Assembly (NCBI RefSeq): GCF_024868665.1
Contig: NC_079891.1
Span: forward strand, 21,018,621 to 21,082,620
Direction of reading: 5' to 3'
DNA length: 64,000 nucleotides
DNA from: Triplophysa rosa
Taxonomy: Eukaryota > Chordata > Actinopteri > Cypriniformes > Nemacheilidae
The position numbers were made by a program, and so were the translations under genes. Positions within the stretch are counted from its first letter, which is position 1; every line of letters starts with the position of its first letter. This document shows, piece by piece, positions 44,456 through 53,662 of the stretch. The notes under the pieces are model-generated. The model was not told the DNA's origin. It made no database searches and saw only the letters and a list, made by a program, of their open reading frames with translations.

Positions 44456-46393
44456 AGTATGTTGATCCAATACAAACATAGGATGTACATCCTGGAAGTT
44501 CTTAATATTGCGATAAATGTGCTGATTCTGAGGGTGAGTAAATAATGACAGAATTTTCATTTTTGGGTGAACTATCACTTTAAGTTGAACATTTGCAACC
44601 GCTTCAGAAAATCGAATGGAAACAGACCAAGCACAGCACTGTATACATATACTTGTTATCAGTTCTAGTCAGACAGTTTTGTTGAGCAACCAACGGCTTT
44701 GAACGTTTTTAAACAATGTAATAAGCGTAAACAGAAATGTTTAGAAGCAGCTGTTTTGTATTGGAGACTGTGTCAAACGGCTGCTCACAATGTGTTGTTT
44801 TAAAGGACACGTCTTGTCATCTACTGTCCAAAAAAAGTTTGATTTCCCTTGTTTTCACTTGTAAAACCTGGCTTATTTTTAATGATATATGTTGAGATAT
44901 CCCTGTTGTAATCATGTGTTTGTTTGTTTGGCTGTATCAACGAAAAGAAAATAAATGGACCTAGTAGGCCTATACTTTTCGCTGTTCAAATTTTTGCTGT
45001 TCAAAAATAGTCACATTCTTAGAGATATACTTTAAGGAAATGCTTCTTACCCTTCACAGTTTATGCTTCAGTCCTAAAGTAATAACACTACAAAGATATT
45101 TGAGTCATCTAATCAGACAGGACACAGGTGTTCTCATTTACAGACAGCAAAAGGTTCATGTCTAAGAAATCTATCCTGACAAGCAAGATTATCTCTGCCC
45201 ACTTGTGTTCAGTGAGAATACCGGGCAGATTGATATATAAGCATAGGAAAACATTTAAAAGACGTTTAAACATATAAAGGTTTAAAGGTAGGATACATTG
45301 AAAAGACTCGTATTCAGATTCATGTTTGCAGACAGTTTCCTTTAATAGGACATGTTCCTATTAAAATGCATTTTGCATTTAGGAAATGTTGGGTAAAGCA
45401 CTTGATCTGGTGCAAAAAAGAGCTAAAAAAGATGGAAATTACACATCTATTTCATATAACATTCATTCATCACTGAATTTATACTCCAGTCCAAAAACAC
45501 TTAATACGCTTGAATTTACTGCAAGTCACTTTGAAAAATAGCATCTGCCAAATGCATAATTTTAACCGCTCTGCCGTTAATATTAAAAATATCACATGCA
45601 ATCCATCACATTCCAAACATGATACTTATTTTGCACACCTCATTCCGCCTACCAACTATTTTTTTGTTTATCCATACAAATCTGTTTGAACTCAGACATA
45701 AGAACTAACACCGTGTCTACACTGGACGAGGCGCGACAACACGACACACTGCTTGTTCTAATGGGATTGTCGCGGCGCATCCAGTGTGACAAAATTTACC
45801 ATTATAATCTTATCTATATATATATATTAATATATTATAATATCATCTAATGCGTTTCTAATGTCTTTTGTCGTGTCGCATAGTATCGGTCGTGTCCGGT
45901 GTAGACATGGTGTAAGGCTAAATTCTATAAATATTTTTAAACACATTCATTGGCATGCCTTTAATATCAATATTAAAATTAATTATTTTAAGCTCAATTT
46001 AGATGTCTTACCAAGATGCAGAGTGAGATTGACTGAATTAGGATACTGAACTCCATAAAACATAGACTGGCTCTGCCACCAGGTGTGCTCTTCATCTGCG
46101 TGGAAGTCCGTCAGGTAAGTGGCATTGTGGTTCAGTTTCGAGTCGAAGGCGTCACAATGGTGACAAGATCGCGTGGAGCCCGTCTGCATGCAGTAATCCT
46201 CGGGCGGGATGCCACACACGTTTGAAACAATCACGGAACGATTAAAGCCTGTGTTCTCGAATTTAGGCAGGCAGCGGTTCAGGTTGCCCTGCTCATCATA
46301 ACAAGAGTCCATTCCAGCAAGAACAGAGGACAAGGTGATAGAAAGCAGAAGAAGAAACGAAAGCACGATGTGGAGTTCGTAGAAATTCATCAT
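19231..46393 (-). CDS. lamc3: Laminin gamma chain, lamc3-like, exons 1-5 of a longer gene
   Basis: Five coding exons (46393-46012, 42489-42185, 30056-29926, 28491-28325, 19419-19231) give 391 codons plus one base with consistent phases. They encode a signal peptide, a complete laminin N-terminal (LN) domain (about residues 30-273) and two laminin-type EGF repeats (about 274-329 and 330-390). LN domains drive laminin trimer self-assembly in basement membranes, so the product is a secreted matrix subunit. Gamma-3 is preferred over gamma-1 from the wording [40 protein letters not shown] and [13 protein letters not shown]; this is recalled similarity, not an alignment. Introns of 3.5, 12.1, 1.4, 8.9 and at least 19.2 kb are filled by transposons. 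All junctions are GT-AG. Confidence 0.85.
20002..20310. repeat. TTAAAGGTCCAGT MITE, one-ended copy
   Basis: Starts TTAAAGGTCCAGTATATG, then GCAAATTGCAACCAACGGCTC and CATGGCGAATTCCATG-like sequence shared with the full copy at 47011-47278. The right terminus is not seen. Confidence 0.6.
21291..21650. repeat. TTAAAGGTCCAGT MITE, one-ended copy, opposite arm
   Basis: Starts TTAAAGGTCCAGTGTGTAAT. It shares GCTCTACAGAGCGCGTTTTG, in the other orientation, with the copy at 20002. The far terminus is missing. Confidence 0.6.
22255..22453 (+). promoter_or_regulatory. DIRS left inverted terminal repeat with TATA box
   Basis: Begins GTTCCCTTTCTTTCGG and ends GTTCTTCGGAGCC. It includes CCAAT-like sequence near 22319 and 22346, and GGGTATAAAAGGG at 22400-22411, a strong core promoter candidate. 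It is complementary to 27666-27850. Confidence 0.8.
22439..24046 (+). pseudogene. DIRS gag-like region, frameshifted
   Basis: Coding pieces change frame at least three times: 22439-22819 ([10 protein letters not shown]), 23077-23403 ([12 protein letters not shown], typical of fish DIRS Gag), 23442-23741 ([30 protein letters not shown]) and 23875-24046. The product would be the structural protein of the element. No intact start-to-stop frame exists. Confidence 0.7.
24047..24955 (+). pseudogene. DIRS reverse transcriptase
   Basis: A 302-residue frame with [31 protein letters not shown] (catalytic Asp141) and [12 protein letters not shown] (paired Asp207-208), then LYLGMELNS. The normally conserved Gly in the LPFGLS motif is Cys at residue 176 (LPFCLS), which may weaken activity. 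The frame ends early after LLGHMAS, and the connection to RNase H is shortened. ATG at 24047 is only the first in-frame Met; the true start may be upstream. Confidence 0.85.
24952..25623 (+). pseudogene. DIRS RNase H and start of methyltransferase-like domain
   Basis: Another plus frame continues the polyprotein: [15 protein letters not shown] (Asp), [13 protein letters not shown] (Glu), [15 protein letters not shown] (Asp) and NQTADALSR (Asp) are the RNase H core. Then [19 protein letters not shown] and [10 protein letters not shown] match the conserved block between RNase H and recombinase in DIRS elements, often described as an adenine-methyltransferase-like domain. A stop at 25621 ends it. 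Confidence 0.8.
25624..26826 (+). pseudogene. DIRS tyrosine recombinase, frameshifted
   Basis: Three frames are needed: [17 protein letters not shown] (25630-25821) ends the preceding domain; 25800-26411 holds the recombinase N-terminal core ([26 protein letters not shown]) and the first catalytic Arg region (FIKRVGDLQ); 26405-26644 and 26641-26826 carry [15 protein letters not shown] (Arg) and [16 protein letters not shown] (Trp/Tyr). It would have integrated circular element DNA. The frame breaks near 26405 and 26580-26640 inactivate it. Confidence 0.8.
26827..27512. other. DIRS 3' noncoding region
   Basis: GC-rich sequence between recombinase and the internal complementary region; no motif is recognised. 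Confidence 0.5.
27513..27617 (+). repeat. DIRS internal complementary region
   Basis: 27513-27559 is the complement of the outer left end (ends AAAGGGAAC, matching GTTCCCTTT at 22255). 27560-27617 is the complement of the outer right end (starts GTCTCGGTTACG, matching CGTAACCGAGAC at 27881-27892). The two end complements are joined head to tail, as expected for a template that splices element ends into a circle. Confidence 0.85.
27666..27892 (-). repeat. DIRS right inverted terminal repeat
   Basis: Complement of the left repeat from GGCTCCTCAGAAC through the TATA segment (CCCTTTTATACCC) to GTCGGTTCGACACAACG, then an extended outer part ending CGTAACCGAGAC. The outer part has CGTCTCGTTCCCTCC not present at the left end. 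Confidence 0.8.
28325..28491 (-). CDS. lamc3: lamc3 exon 4: first laminin-EGF repeat
   Basis: Acceptor CTTTCTCAG| before 28491; 167 nt. It encodes [16 protein letters not shown], then [15 protein letters not shown] and [15 protein letters not shown], the LE1 disulfide repeat. The donor chosen is GTGA|GTGAGTAC (28324-28323), because this restores phase with exon 5 and gives the expected Cys-x-x-Cys spacing; a GTGAGT four bases earlier would break the frame. Confidence 0.9.
28571..28742 (+). mobile_element. tRNA-derived SINE in lamc3 intron 3
   Basis: CCTGTGGCTCAGGGGTTAAAG (box A region) and GGGTTCGATCCC (box B) start a SINE whose tail has GATAAAAGCATCTGCCAAATG, the common cyprinid tail. A 17-bp piece, AAAGTCGATTTGGATAA, is duplicated locally. 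It begins about 80 bp upstream (in transcript sense) of exon 4 and is antisense to the gene. Confidence 0.85.
28743..29925. other. Rest of lamc3 intron 3
   Basis: AT-rich; the segment GGTGGCAGAAGCAG/GGCAGGGTCACAGG recurs loosely at 29190-29250 and 29390-29440. No gene is seen. Confidence 0.5.
29926..30056 (-). CDS. lamc3: lamc3 exon 3: end of LN domain
   Basis: 131 nt, acceptor TTTGTAG| and donor GGCAG|GTAAAA (29925-29924). It encodes [20 protein letters not shown] and [15 protein letters not shown], the C-terminal LN segment. It starts in phase 0 and ends in phase 2, which fits exon 4. Confidence 0.92.
30057..32267. other. lamc3 intron 2, 3' part
   Basis: No convincing coding or repeat feature; short ORFs here have no recognised motif. 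Confidence 0.5.
32268..32492. mobile_element. Truncated Kolobok-like TTAA element
   Basis: TTAAAGTGGCCATATGACAC and the following 220 bp match the left part of the elements at 16289 and 58799 (complement). The match ends abruptly at GTGATTG, where L2 sequence begins. Confidence 0.75.
32493..33845 (+). mobile_element. 5'-truncated L2-type LINE 3' end
   Basis: Reads the last RT segment: [49 protein letters not shown] and, after two stops near 32724, [16 protein letters not shown] roughly 900-bp 3' UTR ends GTGAAAAGCACTATATAAAT and an (AATTG)n tail at 33826-33846, the usual fish L2 ending. No TSD was identified. Confidence 0.8.
33846..36394. other. lamc3 intron 2, unannotated middle
   Basis: No gene is seen. 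Some stretches (34130-34270) have complex non-repetitive sequence and could be conserved noncoding DNA; that is a guess. Confidence 0.4.
36395..36447 (-). mobile_element. SINE fragment (tRNA-like part)
   Basis: The minus strand reads TATAGCTCAACTGGTAGCAA then CCCAAGGTCATGGGTTCATG, related to the SINE at 28571 but with a decayed box B. Confidence 0.55.
36448..37054. other. Intron 2 segment with an open but unrecognised frame
   Basis: Two overlapping plus frames of 60-93 codons exist at 36511-36818. Neither shows a known motif or splice context, so no gene is called. Confidence 0.4.
37055..37350. repeat. Fold-back MITE (GTTCACCCAAAAATGAAAAT family)
   Basis: Left arm AAAGTGACCCAAAAATTCTGTC and right arm GACAGAATTTTCACTTTTGG are inverted. 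The centre has a second palindrome around CACTTCTATTGTATGGACAC. Same family as 38044, 47279 and 48724; resembles the Angel-like hairpin elements of cyprinids. Confidence 0.75.
38044..38478. repeat. Fold-back MITE, complete long copy
   Basis: Arms AAAGGGATAGTTCACCCAAA and its near complement (38455-38478) enclose nested palindromes, including GGGACACCTTTGACTACCAT against ATGGTAGTCAAGGGTGTCCC. The whole unit can fold into a long hairpin. Confidence 0.85.
38479..39474. other. lamc3 intron 2, unannotated
   Basis: No recognised feature. Confidence 0.4.
39475..39690. repeat. Fold-back MITE, degenerate copy
   Basis: Contains TGTGTCCATACAATGGAAGTC and AAAATATCTTCTTTTGTGTTC, the centre and right arm of the family; the ends are degraded. 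Confidence 0.6.
39691..40739. other. lamc3 intron 2, unannotated
   Basis: A 102-codon plus frame at 40356-40664 has no recognised motif. No feature is called. Confidence 0.4.
40740..41320. repeat. Palindromic GGTTCT/AGAACC MITE cluster
   Basis: Repeated AAAGGTTCTT, AAGAACCTTTC, ATGGCATCG and TTCTATGGCATCGCTGTGAA appear in both orientations; two related units (about 40740-41120 and 40960-41320) overlap. Typical of a high-copy cyprinid fold-back element. Confidence 0.65.
41386..41966 (+). mobile_element. Solo LTR in lamc3 intron 2
   Basis: TGTCATGGTTCTGCCTC...GTCGTGACA bounded by AGCAT at 41381-41385 and 41967-41971, a perfect 5-bp duplication. GTCGTGACAGA is repeated at the 3' end. Confidence 0.92.
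42185..42489 (-). CDS. lamc3: lamc3 exon 2: central LN domain
   Basis: Acceptor TTTTTCCCCAAG| ends at 42490; 305 nt begin in phase 1 and end in phase 0 at donor CAG|GTTTGC (42184-42183). It encodes [18 protein letters not shown], then [25 protein letters not shown] and [16 protein letters not shown], the most conserved part of gamma-chain LN domains. Confidence 0.92.
42490..46011. other. lamc3 intron 1
   Basis: AT-rich, with (TA)n at about 43759-43777, (TTTC)n at 44405-44456, one fold-back MITE arm at 44530-44582 (ending GGGTGAACTATCACTTTA) and a SINE-tail scrap at 45535-45560 (GCATCTGCCAAATGCAT). No other gene is seen. Confidence 0.6.
46012..46393 (-). CDS. lamc3: lamc3 exon 1: signal peptide and start of LN domain
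   Basis: ATG at 46393 (a second in-frame ATG follows at 46390; the upstream codons are non-ATG). It opens [20 protein letters not shown], a clear signal peptide likely cleaved around residue 27 (VLA-G). The LN domain starts at about [16 protein letters not shown]; Cys-rich segments [12 protein letters not shown] and HHCDAF follow, then [14 protein letters not shown]. Possible N-glycosylation sites are NRS, NAT and NLT. The donor is CTTG|GTAAGA at 46012/46011, leaving phase 1. Confidence 0.9.
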
Positions 46394-46930
46394 TCTGAGC
46401 AAAGGAACAGAAAAAAACTTCAGAAGAACAAAGCACGTCTAGGAAATAATCAGACCCACATGCTACAGAGCAAAGCTTTAGAGGAAGTTCAGCGGTTCAG
46501 TGTGAAACTTCAAAGGCATGCATATAAAAGTGTGTGATATTGCAATCTTAATGGAATACATACAGAAGCACACATTTTGCGTAATACAGAGACAATTTTA
46601 TACAAAATAAGTTTGCATGCAGCTGGTTTCACACAACACACAATATGTATTATTTACATGCATGCACACATACATTCAATTAAACAGGAAAGGTATAAAA
46701 AAAAGAAATATTCCGCCATCATCCTGTGCAAGTTGATTCCTCTGTGCATTATTTGTCTTTCACTTGGTTTTTAACAAATCCTCTATTCAGCCTGGGACAC
46801 AAACTCTCTATCTCACAATCATTTTCAGGCGGTCGGAGAAGAGGGTGGAGAGAGAGGTAGAGGGGAGTTGGGGGTCGACCAATTAGCTAAAAAGAGGGAG
46901 GGGCTAAAGGCAAGAATGATGAAAAAATAA
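46394..46930 (-). promoter_or_regulatory. lamc3: Candidate 5' UTR and promoter of lamc3
   Basis: Non-repetitive sequence directly upstream of the ATG. On the minus strand CCCCTCCCTC (GC-box/KLF-like) and ATTGG (reverse CCAAT) lie near 46880-46910, about 500 bp from the ATG, followed by a pyrimidine-rich stretch. No TATA box is convincing. The start site is unknown, and upstream noncoding exons are possible. Confidence 0.3.
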
Positions 46931-47010
46931 AAGTTTTGGAGAATTTGGAAGACAGCCTCTTTTCTGAGGTGAGACAGGAATATAAGTTAAAAGATGGCAG
47001 ATAAACTTCC

Positions 47011-47278
47011 TTAAAGGTCCAGTCAGTAATATCCATCAGCAAGGTTGCAAATTGCAACCAACTGCTCACTCCACCCCTCCCTTTCGAAACACTACGACTG
47101 GCGAATTGCATGCAAGGGGACCCGCGGTGTATGTAGATAGAAATAGCTTATTCTAAGGTAATAAAAACATAACGCTTTATTGTTTAAGCTCTTTATACAC
47201 CTATGAAGACATAGTTATGTATATTATATTGCATTTCTATCAATAGATCATCACAAAAATTACACACTGGACCTTTAA
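47011..47278. repeat. TTAA-flanked MITE (TTAAAGGTCCAGT), complete
   Basis: TTAAAGGTCCAGTCAG and CACACTGGACCTTTAA are inverted ends including TTAA. The middle has TGCAACCAACTGCTCACTCC. It abuts the next MITE with no gap. Confidence 0.85.
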
Positions 47279-47575
47279 AGTGATAGTATAATAAACTATT
47301 TTGTTGTCATTTACTCACCCTGTTGTCATTTCAAACCTGTATGAATTTCTTTGCTCTGCAGAATACAAAAGAAGATATTTTGAAGAATGTTGTAAACTGA
47401 CCCCCATTCACTTCCATTGGTTTTGTGTCCATACAATAGACGTGAATGGGGGCCAGTGCTGTTCGGTTACCAACTTTCTACAAAATATCTTCTTTTGTGT
47501 TCTGCTGAGGAAAAAAGTCATACAGGTTTGAAATGACAGGAGGGTGAGTAAATGATGACAGAATATTTATTTTTC
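47279..47575. repeat. Fold-back MITE next to lamc3 5' region
   Basis: TCATTTACTCACCCTGTTG and its complement near 47540-47560 with the palindromic core CCATTCACTTCCATTGGTTT; same family as 38044. Confidence 0.75.
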
Positions 47576-48723
47576 AAACAACAGCTGGAATTGTGGGGAC
47601 CCATTTTTCACATAGCAGTAGATTCATATTTAACTTCATATAATTCAATGCAAATTACGGCACTTCTCCCTTCAGCAAACAAGTCGACAGTCACACAGTG
47701 TTTGCGGTAAATAACAACATAACTATTCATTTCAGCTCGGTTTGATTTGATAGTGCACGCCCTATTGAATAAATGCAATGTCAAGTAGTAACAAAATTAT
47801 TTGTTTAACAAATGCAGTTTGTACAGTAGTAAAGAGAATGGAAAATGTGAAGTGTTTGATTATCGTTTTTAAACACCGTAGGAGAAGAGGTGGTGCCACA
47901 CAGAAATGCAATCATTACAGAGCAACAAAATGAAATGCAATACTCATGACATTGCTTTTCATCGGCGGGTCTGTGATTAGATAGTGATTTAATTTTTGTG
48001 GAACGATTTCTGCACCGTTTAAATAGAAATGCAATGCAATGCAGAAGACAGCATCATTCGGAGATGCGTAATTACGTGTCAAATGTACTTGCCAAGTGCA
48101 AAGCATTACACATGCAATATAGCCAAATGGGTGGATTGTATTTGAAGGTGTGAATTATGATGTGAAATTAGCAATTATTGTTCTAAAGGCAAATCACAAC
48201 ACATTTTAATAAAGCGATAAGTGGCTTACAGAGAAATAATCACAGTTTTGCGTTTCCTTGTAGCACATTTCCTGTATATCGCTAATGAAATGCAATGGCA
48301 CGGGTGTATTTTACATTGTTCCTCTGTATAAAGACTGACCTCCATACTTGTAGGTCCACATTTGAAGCTGCATTAGTAATTGGCATTTAATTGGCTTTGT
48401 ATCCAAGTGTGCAGGGTGCACTCTGGCGGCTTTATAGCAATGTGCTGCCGGGCAGCTCCTCAGAGCCAGAACTGCTGTAAAAACGGCCCATCATTATTTT
48501 ATCAAGACGAATGAGCACACTACACACTGCGGACCCTCTAAACATTTGTGGGAGAGAATAGTGCAGGGGAAGGGAACCGTGCATTCATTTATCATTGGGT
48601 ACACAAAGGCTCTCCTATTACAAAGAGCTTTAACAGGCATCAATTGTAAATTAACTTGTTAGTGTAGAGTGCCTATGTGAGGACAGCAGCATGTACAACT
48701 TTTTCAGAATTCACATTTACAGA
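47576..48723. other. Upstream intergenic sequence
   Basis: No gene. The stretch 48360-48540 is complex sequence with TAATTGGCATTTAATTGGC and could be regulatory; unproven. Confidence 0.4.
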
Positions 48724-48979
48724 TTTAAAGGAATACAACACAAAAAATATATTTTTAAAAATGTTTGTAACCAAAAACTGTTGGTTCCCATTGACTTGCA
48801 TTGGTTTTGTGTCCATACAATAGCAGTGATTGGAGACCAACGCTTTTCTGTTACCAACATTTTTCAAAATATATTCTTTTGTGTTCTGCAGAAGGAAGAA
48901 AGTCATATACTGTAGCTTTAAAAAGACAAGCAGGCATGTAAATAATGAATTTTCATTTTTGGGTGAACTATCCCTTTAA
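48724..48979. repeat. Fold-back MITE
   Basis: Starts TTTAAAGGAATACAACAC and ends TTTTGGGTGAACTATCCCTTT, with the TTGGTTTTGTGTCCATACAA core. Left arm shortened. Confidence 0.75.
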
Positions 48980-50613
48980 CTATCCCATGTCACCAACTTT
49001 GACATTCACAAATGTATAATTCCATGTACTGTAAATTACAAACATAAATCAAACACAGTATGAGTAAATTTACAATTTCAGTGCCAGTTAGATAGTAAAA
49101 AGGTATAAAGAAATTGCAGAAGTACAAAAAATAAGATTATAAATCAGTGAGTTGTGTGTGGAAAAGCTGCATCTCTAGACATTTTGTTATGTTGCAGGTT
49201 AAGGTTGGGAGTTCATTCCACTGCAGGAGTGCAGCGAGTCGGAAGGTTTTAGAAGGTGATCAGTACCACACTGTGATGGCACCACCAGGAGCCTTTCATT
49301 CATTGTAGGGGAAGCTTAAACATTTGAAGAAGATTGTTCGGATAAGAGGGTGCAGACTCAGAGGTGCACCCTGGATCTGGACCTACAGATATTTCATCTT
49401 CCTGTATTCTTCTCCTCGCTCTCATCTCTCTCTGTCTCAATTAGCCGCTGCTTGATTAAGTGAGGCAATTATAAAAGGCTTCATTAGAATGTTCTTTCAC
49501 TTTCTCAATACGCTGTCACATTTCCCCTTAGCTGCTCCTCAATGACTTTGATTAAAGCATACATAACATGAGATCATGAAAATCACATTTCATGCAGTGT
49601 GTAATGTTGCCGTGTTTGAAAGTAAGCAGTCTGCCAAGTTGTAAATCCGAATGTGAATGAATAACAAAGTTATTGGCTTGAAAAAAAGGGAGTCGACTCT
49701 GAATCACGCAAGCGAGTCGTCCCTAGTCCGATTCGCGAACCGCAGCGGATTTATATCACTACATACAGTCCCCGCCTACGTTTTGCTAGGACTGCCCGCG
49801 AAAACTTCACTATTCTCCCCCAAACACTGTAGCTCGTGAGCCTCATTCGCGGTAGACCAATCATGGCAGACTAGACCATCTGACCAATCACATCAGACTA
49901 GGAAAGGAGGGGATTAGACAGATGAATCGTGGAACGAATCATTTGAGAGTCAGTTGTAGAGACTTGGCATAGGCCAAATGGTCGGAATCATTAAAAGAAG
50001 AGCCATAAACCCCCTCCACTCTCTTTTGGTCTTTTTATGTTGATATTGGTCTTTTCCTTGTTTATATATATTGTGTGAACATAGAACACTCTCTAGTCAT
50101 TATGTTATAATTTGGACTGGTATTTTGTAAATTTGCTAGGAGGTCATAAAGATGCAAATTAGCTGTTGAGTGGACAAAGAACCTCTTCCCTGCTCAACTC
50201 TGATTGGTCGATTCAAACTCAGGTGGGCATGCCCTCTCATGAAGTTAAATATCGAGCCTGCTCTGAAAACGGAAGCTTGGCCTTTTTGCTCTATACCTGC
50301 CCTCATCAGAAACTGGTTCATGGCGTCTCTTCGGAGACTGCCCTTTTCCCCCCACTGGGGGGAAGACGGAACAATGGACTTCTGCTGCCTCGCACACCTA
50401 GATGAGCCACACGGCTGGTCACGAGGCCAGGAACTTTCCAGCTGGACTGCATTCTGAAACCTTTTGAACAATTCCATCTCTACACGCGCATACGGATATT
50501 GGTCCAGCACAGAGCTCGCAAGTATCCGATTCTAAATATAGAATAGCTGCGTTAAGTTTGTACCTCTTTGTTAAAGATGATTTTTATTGGTGTTCAGAAA
50601 TCGCTGCCATGCT
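48980..50613. other. Upstream intergenic, unresolved
   Basis: A GC-richer stretch (50160-50520) includes CCCCCCACTGGGGGG and reads open in more than one frame without a known motif; it could be an old LTR or other repeat. The rest shows nothing recognised. Confidence 0.35.
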
Positions 50614-50656
50614 CTCTCTCTCTCTCTCTCTCTCTCGCTCGCTCTCTCTCTCTCTC
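50614..50656. repeat. (CT)n microsatellite
   Basis: CT dinucleotides with a short CGCTCGCT interruption. Confidence 0.85.
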
Positions 50657-51007
50657 AATTTTCAATTTTTCAATTTCAAGGTACTTTATTGGCATGATTG
50701 CGTGTTCTTACAATATTGCCAAAGCATTGAACATATAACAAAAGACATACATTAAGTACAAACATGAGATTAAAATTAAACTAAGGTGCTGAGTAAGGCA
50801 TAAATATAGAATGAAATATAAAATAGAGTATATGTAAGTAAACAAATTAAATGTGGAAATAAAATCTCAATATCAAAAGTAGATTTCAGGCAGAAACATG
50901 AGAATGTAATAAAGTCAAGAGTGTAGATGTGCATTGATTGTAGCAGATGAAGGCAGTAGTTTGTTTCTGAGGGTGTGCAGCTGATAGATGAATGAAGCAG
51001 CAGCTGA

Positions 51008-52836
51008 TGTGTCATGGTTCTGCCCCACCTTGTCTTGCTTCTCTTGACCTAGTGGCAGAACCATGATAGAACCTCTTGTTTTATGTGGAGAGTGACGTTT
51101 TGTCCCTGTTGGTCTTCCACTCTCCGGTGTGGCGTCTCTGTTCCTGCCCTTTCGTCTCCTCGTTATTGTTTGTTAATTAGTTCATGCCCCGCACCTGCTT
51201 CCTCTTGATTTGTCCCCTTTATAATGCCCTTGTGTCTTCTGTCTCGTGCTGGATCATTGTTCTGTTGCGTCGTGTTTGTCTTTGTGGTGAGTTCTTGTTG
51301 TGTAGTTAGTTTAGTTTACAGTGTTCATGTCAAATGTTATTATTTTCAGTCTAGTTAGTTCCTGTCCGTGTTGCTATGTTTTGTTATGTTCCCCCACGTG
51401 GGTCCTTGTTTTGTATTTTTAGTTATTAATTAAAGTTTGTGTTAACCCCTTACCCGCTGTCTGCATTTGGGTCCTCTGTACTTGTCTCGTGTCTCATCCC
51501 AGATCATTCGTGACAGAATGATCCAGCCTTCTGGACCCAGCAGACAAGGGATCTCAGCGGGAGGGGTCGATGCCGCCGGACTCCCTTCCAGGGTTGAATC
51601 CGCCGGACTCCCTTGGAGGGTAGAGGCCGCTGGGCTCCATTCCAGAGTCGGGACCGCCGGACTCCCTTCCGGGGTCGAGACTGCCGGAACTCCGTCCAGG
51701 ATCGAGACCTCCGGGCTCCCTTCCAGGGTTGAGGTCGTCGGATTCCCCTCCAGGGTTGAGGCCGCCGGTGTCCTGTTCCCGCTGAAGATCCTGCCGGCTC
51801 CCAGCTGGTGCCCAGGCCTGTCGAGTCGACTGTTTGTGTGTGTTTGTCCTTGTTTGCTGCCCAGCTGCCAGAGAGCGCTGCCCAGCCGTCGGAGATGCTG
51901 CCCAGCTGCCGGAGAGCGCTGCCCAGCCATCCGACATTCCCCCCTGTCTGTGTCGACATCCAGGCCTGCCCAGCCGGTGATAGCCGGTCTCCCAGCCGGC
52001 CATCCAGCCGAACGCCACTGTCCTGTCCAGCCGGCCATCCAGCCGCGCCATGTCGTGTCCAGCCGGCCTCCAGCCGCGCCATGTCCTGTCCAGCCGGCCA
52101 TCCAGCCGGCGCCATGTCCTGTCCAGCCGGGTTCATCCAGCCGGCGCCATGTACTGTCCAGCCGGCCTCCGCGGCCATTCGCGCTTGTGCCGGCACCATG
52201 TCTTTGTTTGGACTTTTTTTTCCTATGTTATCACGTTTTTGGTCATGTTTGAATGTTATGTTTTATGTCACAGTCTGTTAGTCTTGTTTGTTCCTTGAGG
52301 AGCATCAGGATGCTGCTCCTTAAGGAGGGGCTTCTGTCATGGTTCTGCCCCACCTTGTCTTGCTTCTCTTGACCTAGTGGCAGAACCATGATAGAACCTC
52401 TTGTTTTATGTGGAGAGTGACGTTTTGTCCCTGTGGTCTTCCACCTCCGGTGTGGCGTCTCTGTTCCCGCCCTTTCGTCTCCGTTATTGTTTGTTAATTA
52501 GTTCATGCCTCGCACCTGTCCTTCCTCTTGATTTATCCCTTTATAATGCCCTTGTGTCTTCTGTCTCGTGCTGGATCATTGTTCTGTTGCGTCGATGTTT
52601 GTCTTCGTGGTGAGTTCTTGTTGTGTAGTTAGTTTAGTTTACAGTGTTCATGTCAAATGTTATTCTTTTCAGTCTAGTTAGTTCCTATCCGTGTTGCTAT
52701 GTTTTGTTATGTTCCACCACGTGGGTCCTTGTTTTGTATTTTTAGTTATTATTAAAGTTTGTGTTAACCCCTTACCCGCTGTCTGCATTTGGGTCCTCTG
52801 TCCTTGTCTCTGTGTCTCACCCTGAGAACCGTGACA
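51008..52836 (+). mobile_element. Two-LTR, apparently non-autonomous LTR retrotransposon
   Basis: LTRs at 51008-51515 and 52335-52836 both start TGTCATGGTTCTGCCCC and end TGACA. A polypurine-like AAGGAGGGG lies just before the 3' LTR (52322-52330). The 819-bp interior has one open plus frame (to 52252) of Pro/Ser/Gly/Arg-rich repeats but no protease, RT or integrase motif. Each LTR has TTTATAATGCCC (TATA-like) and TTAAAGTTTGTG. The expected 5-bp duplication is absent (GCTGA left, CCCTG right). Superfamily unknown, possibly Ty3/Gypsy-like. Confidence 0.85.
51568..52170 (+). repeat. Three minisatellite blocks inside the LTR element
   Basis: Block 1 (51568-51775): about 27-bp units such as CCGCCGGACTCCCTTCCAGG. 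Block 2 (51858-51940): about 21-bp units such as CTGCCCAGCTGCCGGAGAGC. Block 3 (52018-52170): about 30-bp units with CTGTCCAGCCGGCCATCCAG. Units are diverged, and most lengths keep a plus frame open. Confidence 0.8.
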
Positions 52837-53034
52837 CCCTGTGTGTCTCTTCTCTCCCGAACATCTGCATTCGCTCTGTTTCTGAACACCTATCAAACTC
52901 TGGCATGACCTTTGACATTTTGTGAAAGTGTTTCTCTCTCACATCTTTAAATTGATCACAATGAAGGAGAAAGTGTGTCTCAGTCTCCACCTCACCAGTG
53001 TCACAGTGTGCACAGACTCGTTCTTCCTTTGGAA

Positions 53035-53662
<628 letters not shown>

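Noticed and set aside
46394..46402. Upstream start for lamc3 exon 1 three codons before the ATG
   Set aside because: That codon is TTG; the first ATG is at 46393.
50136..50510. 124-codon minus-strand protein
   Set aside because: Open frames occur on both strands and no motif is seen.
51442..52199. Long minus-strand Trp/Gly-rich ORFs in the LTR element
   Set aside because: Shadow frames of the minisatellites; the plus strand is the element sense strand by LTR polarity.
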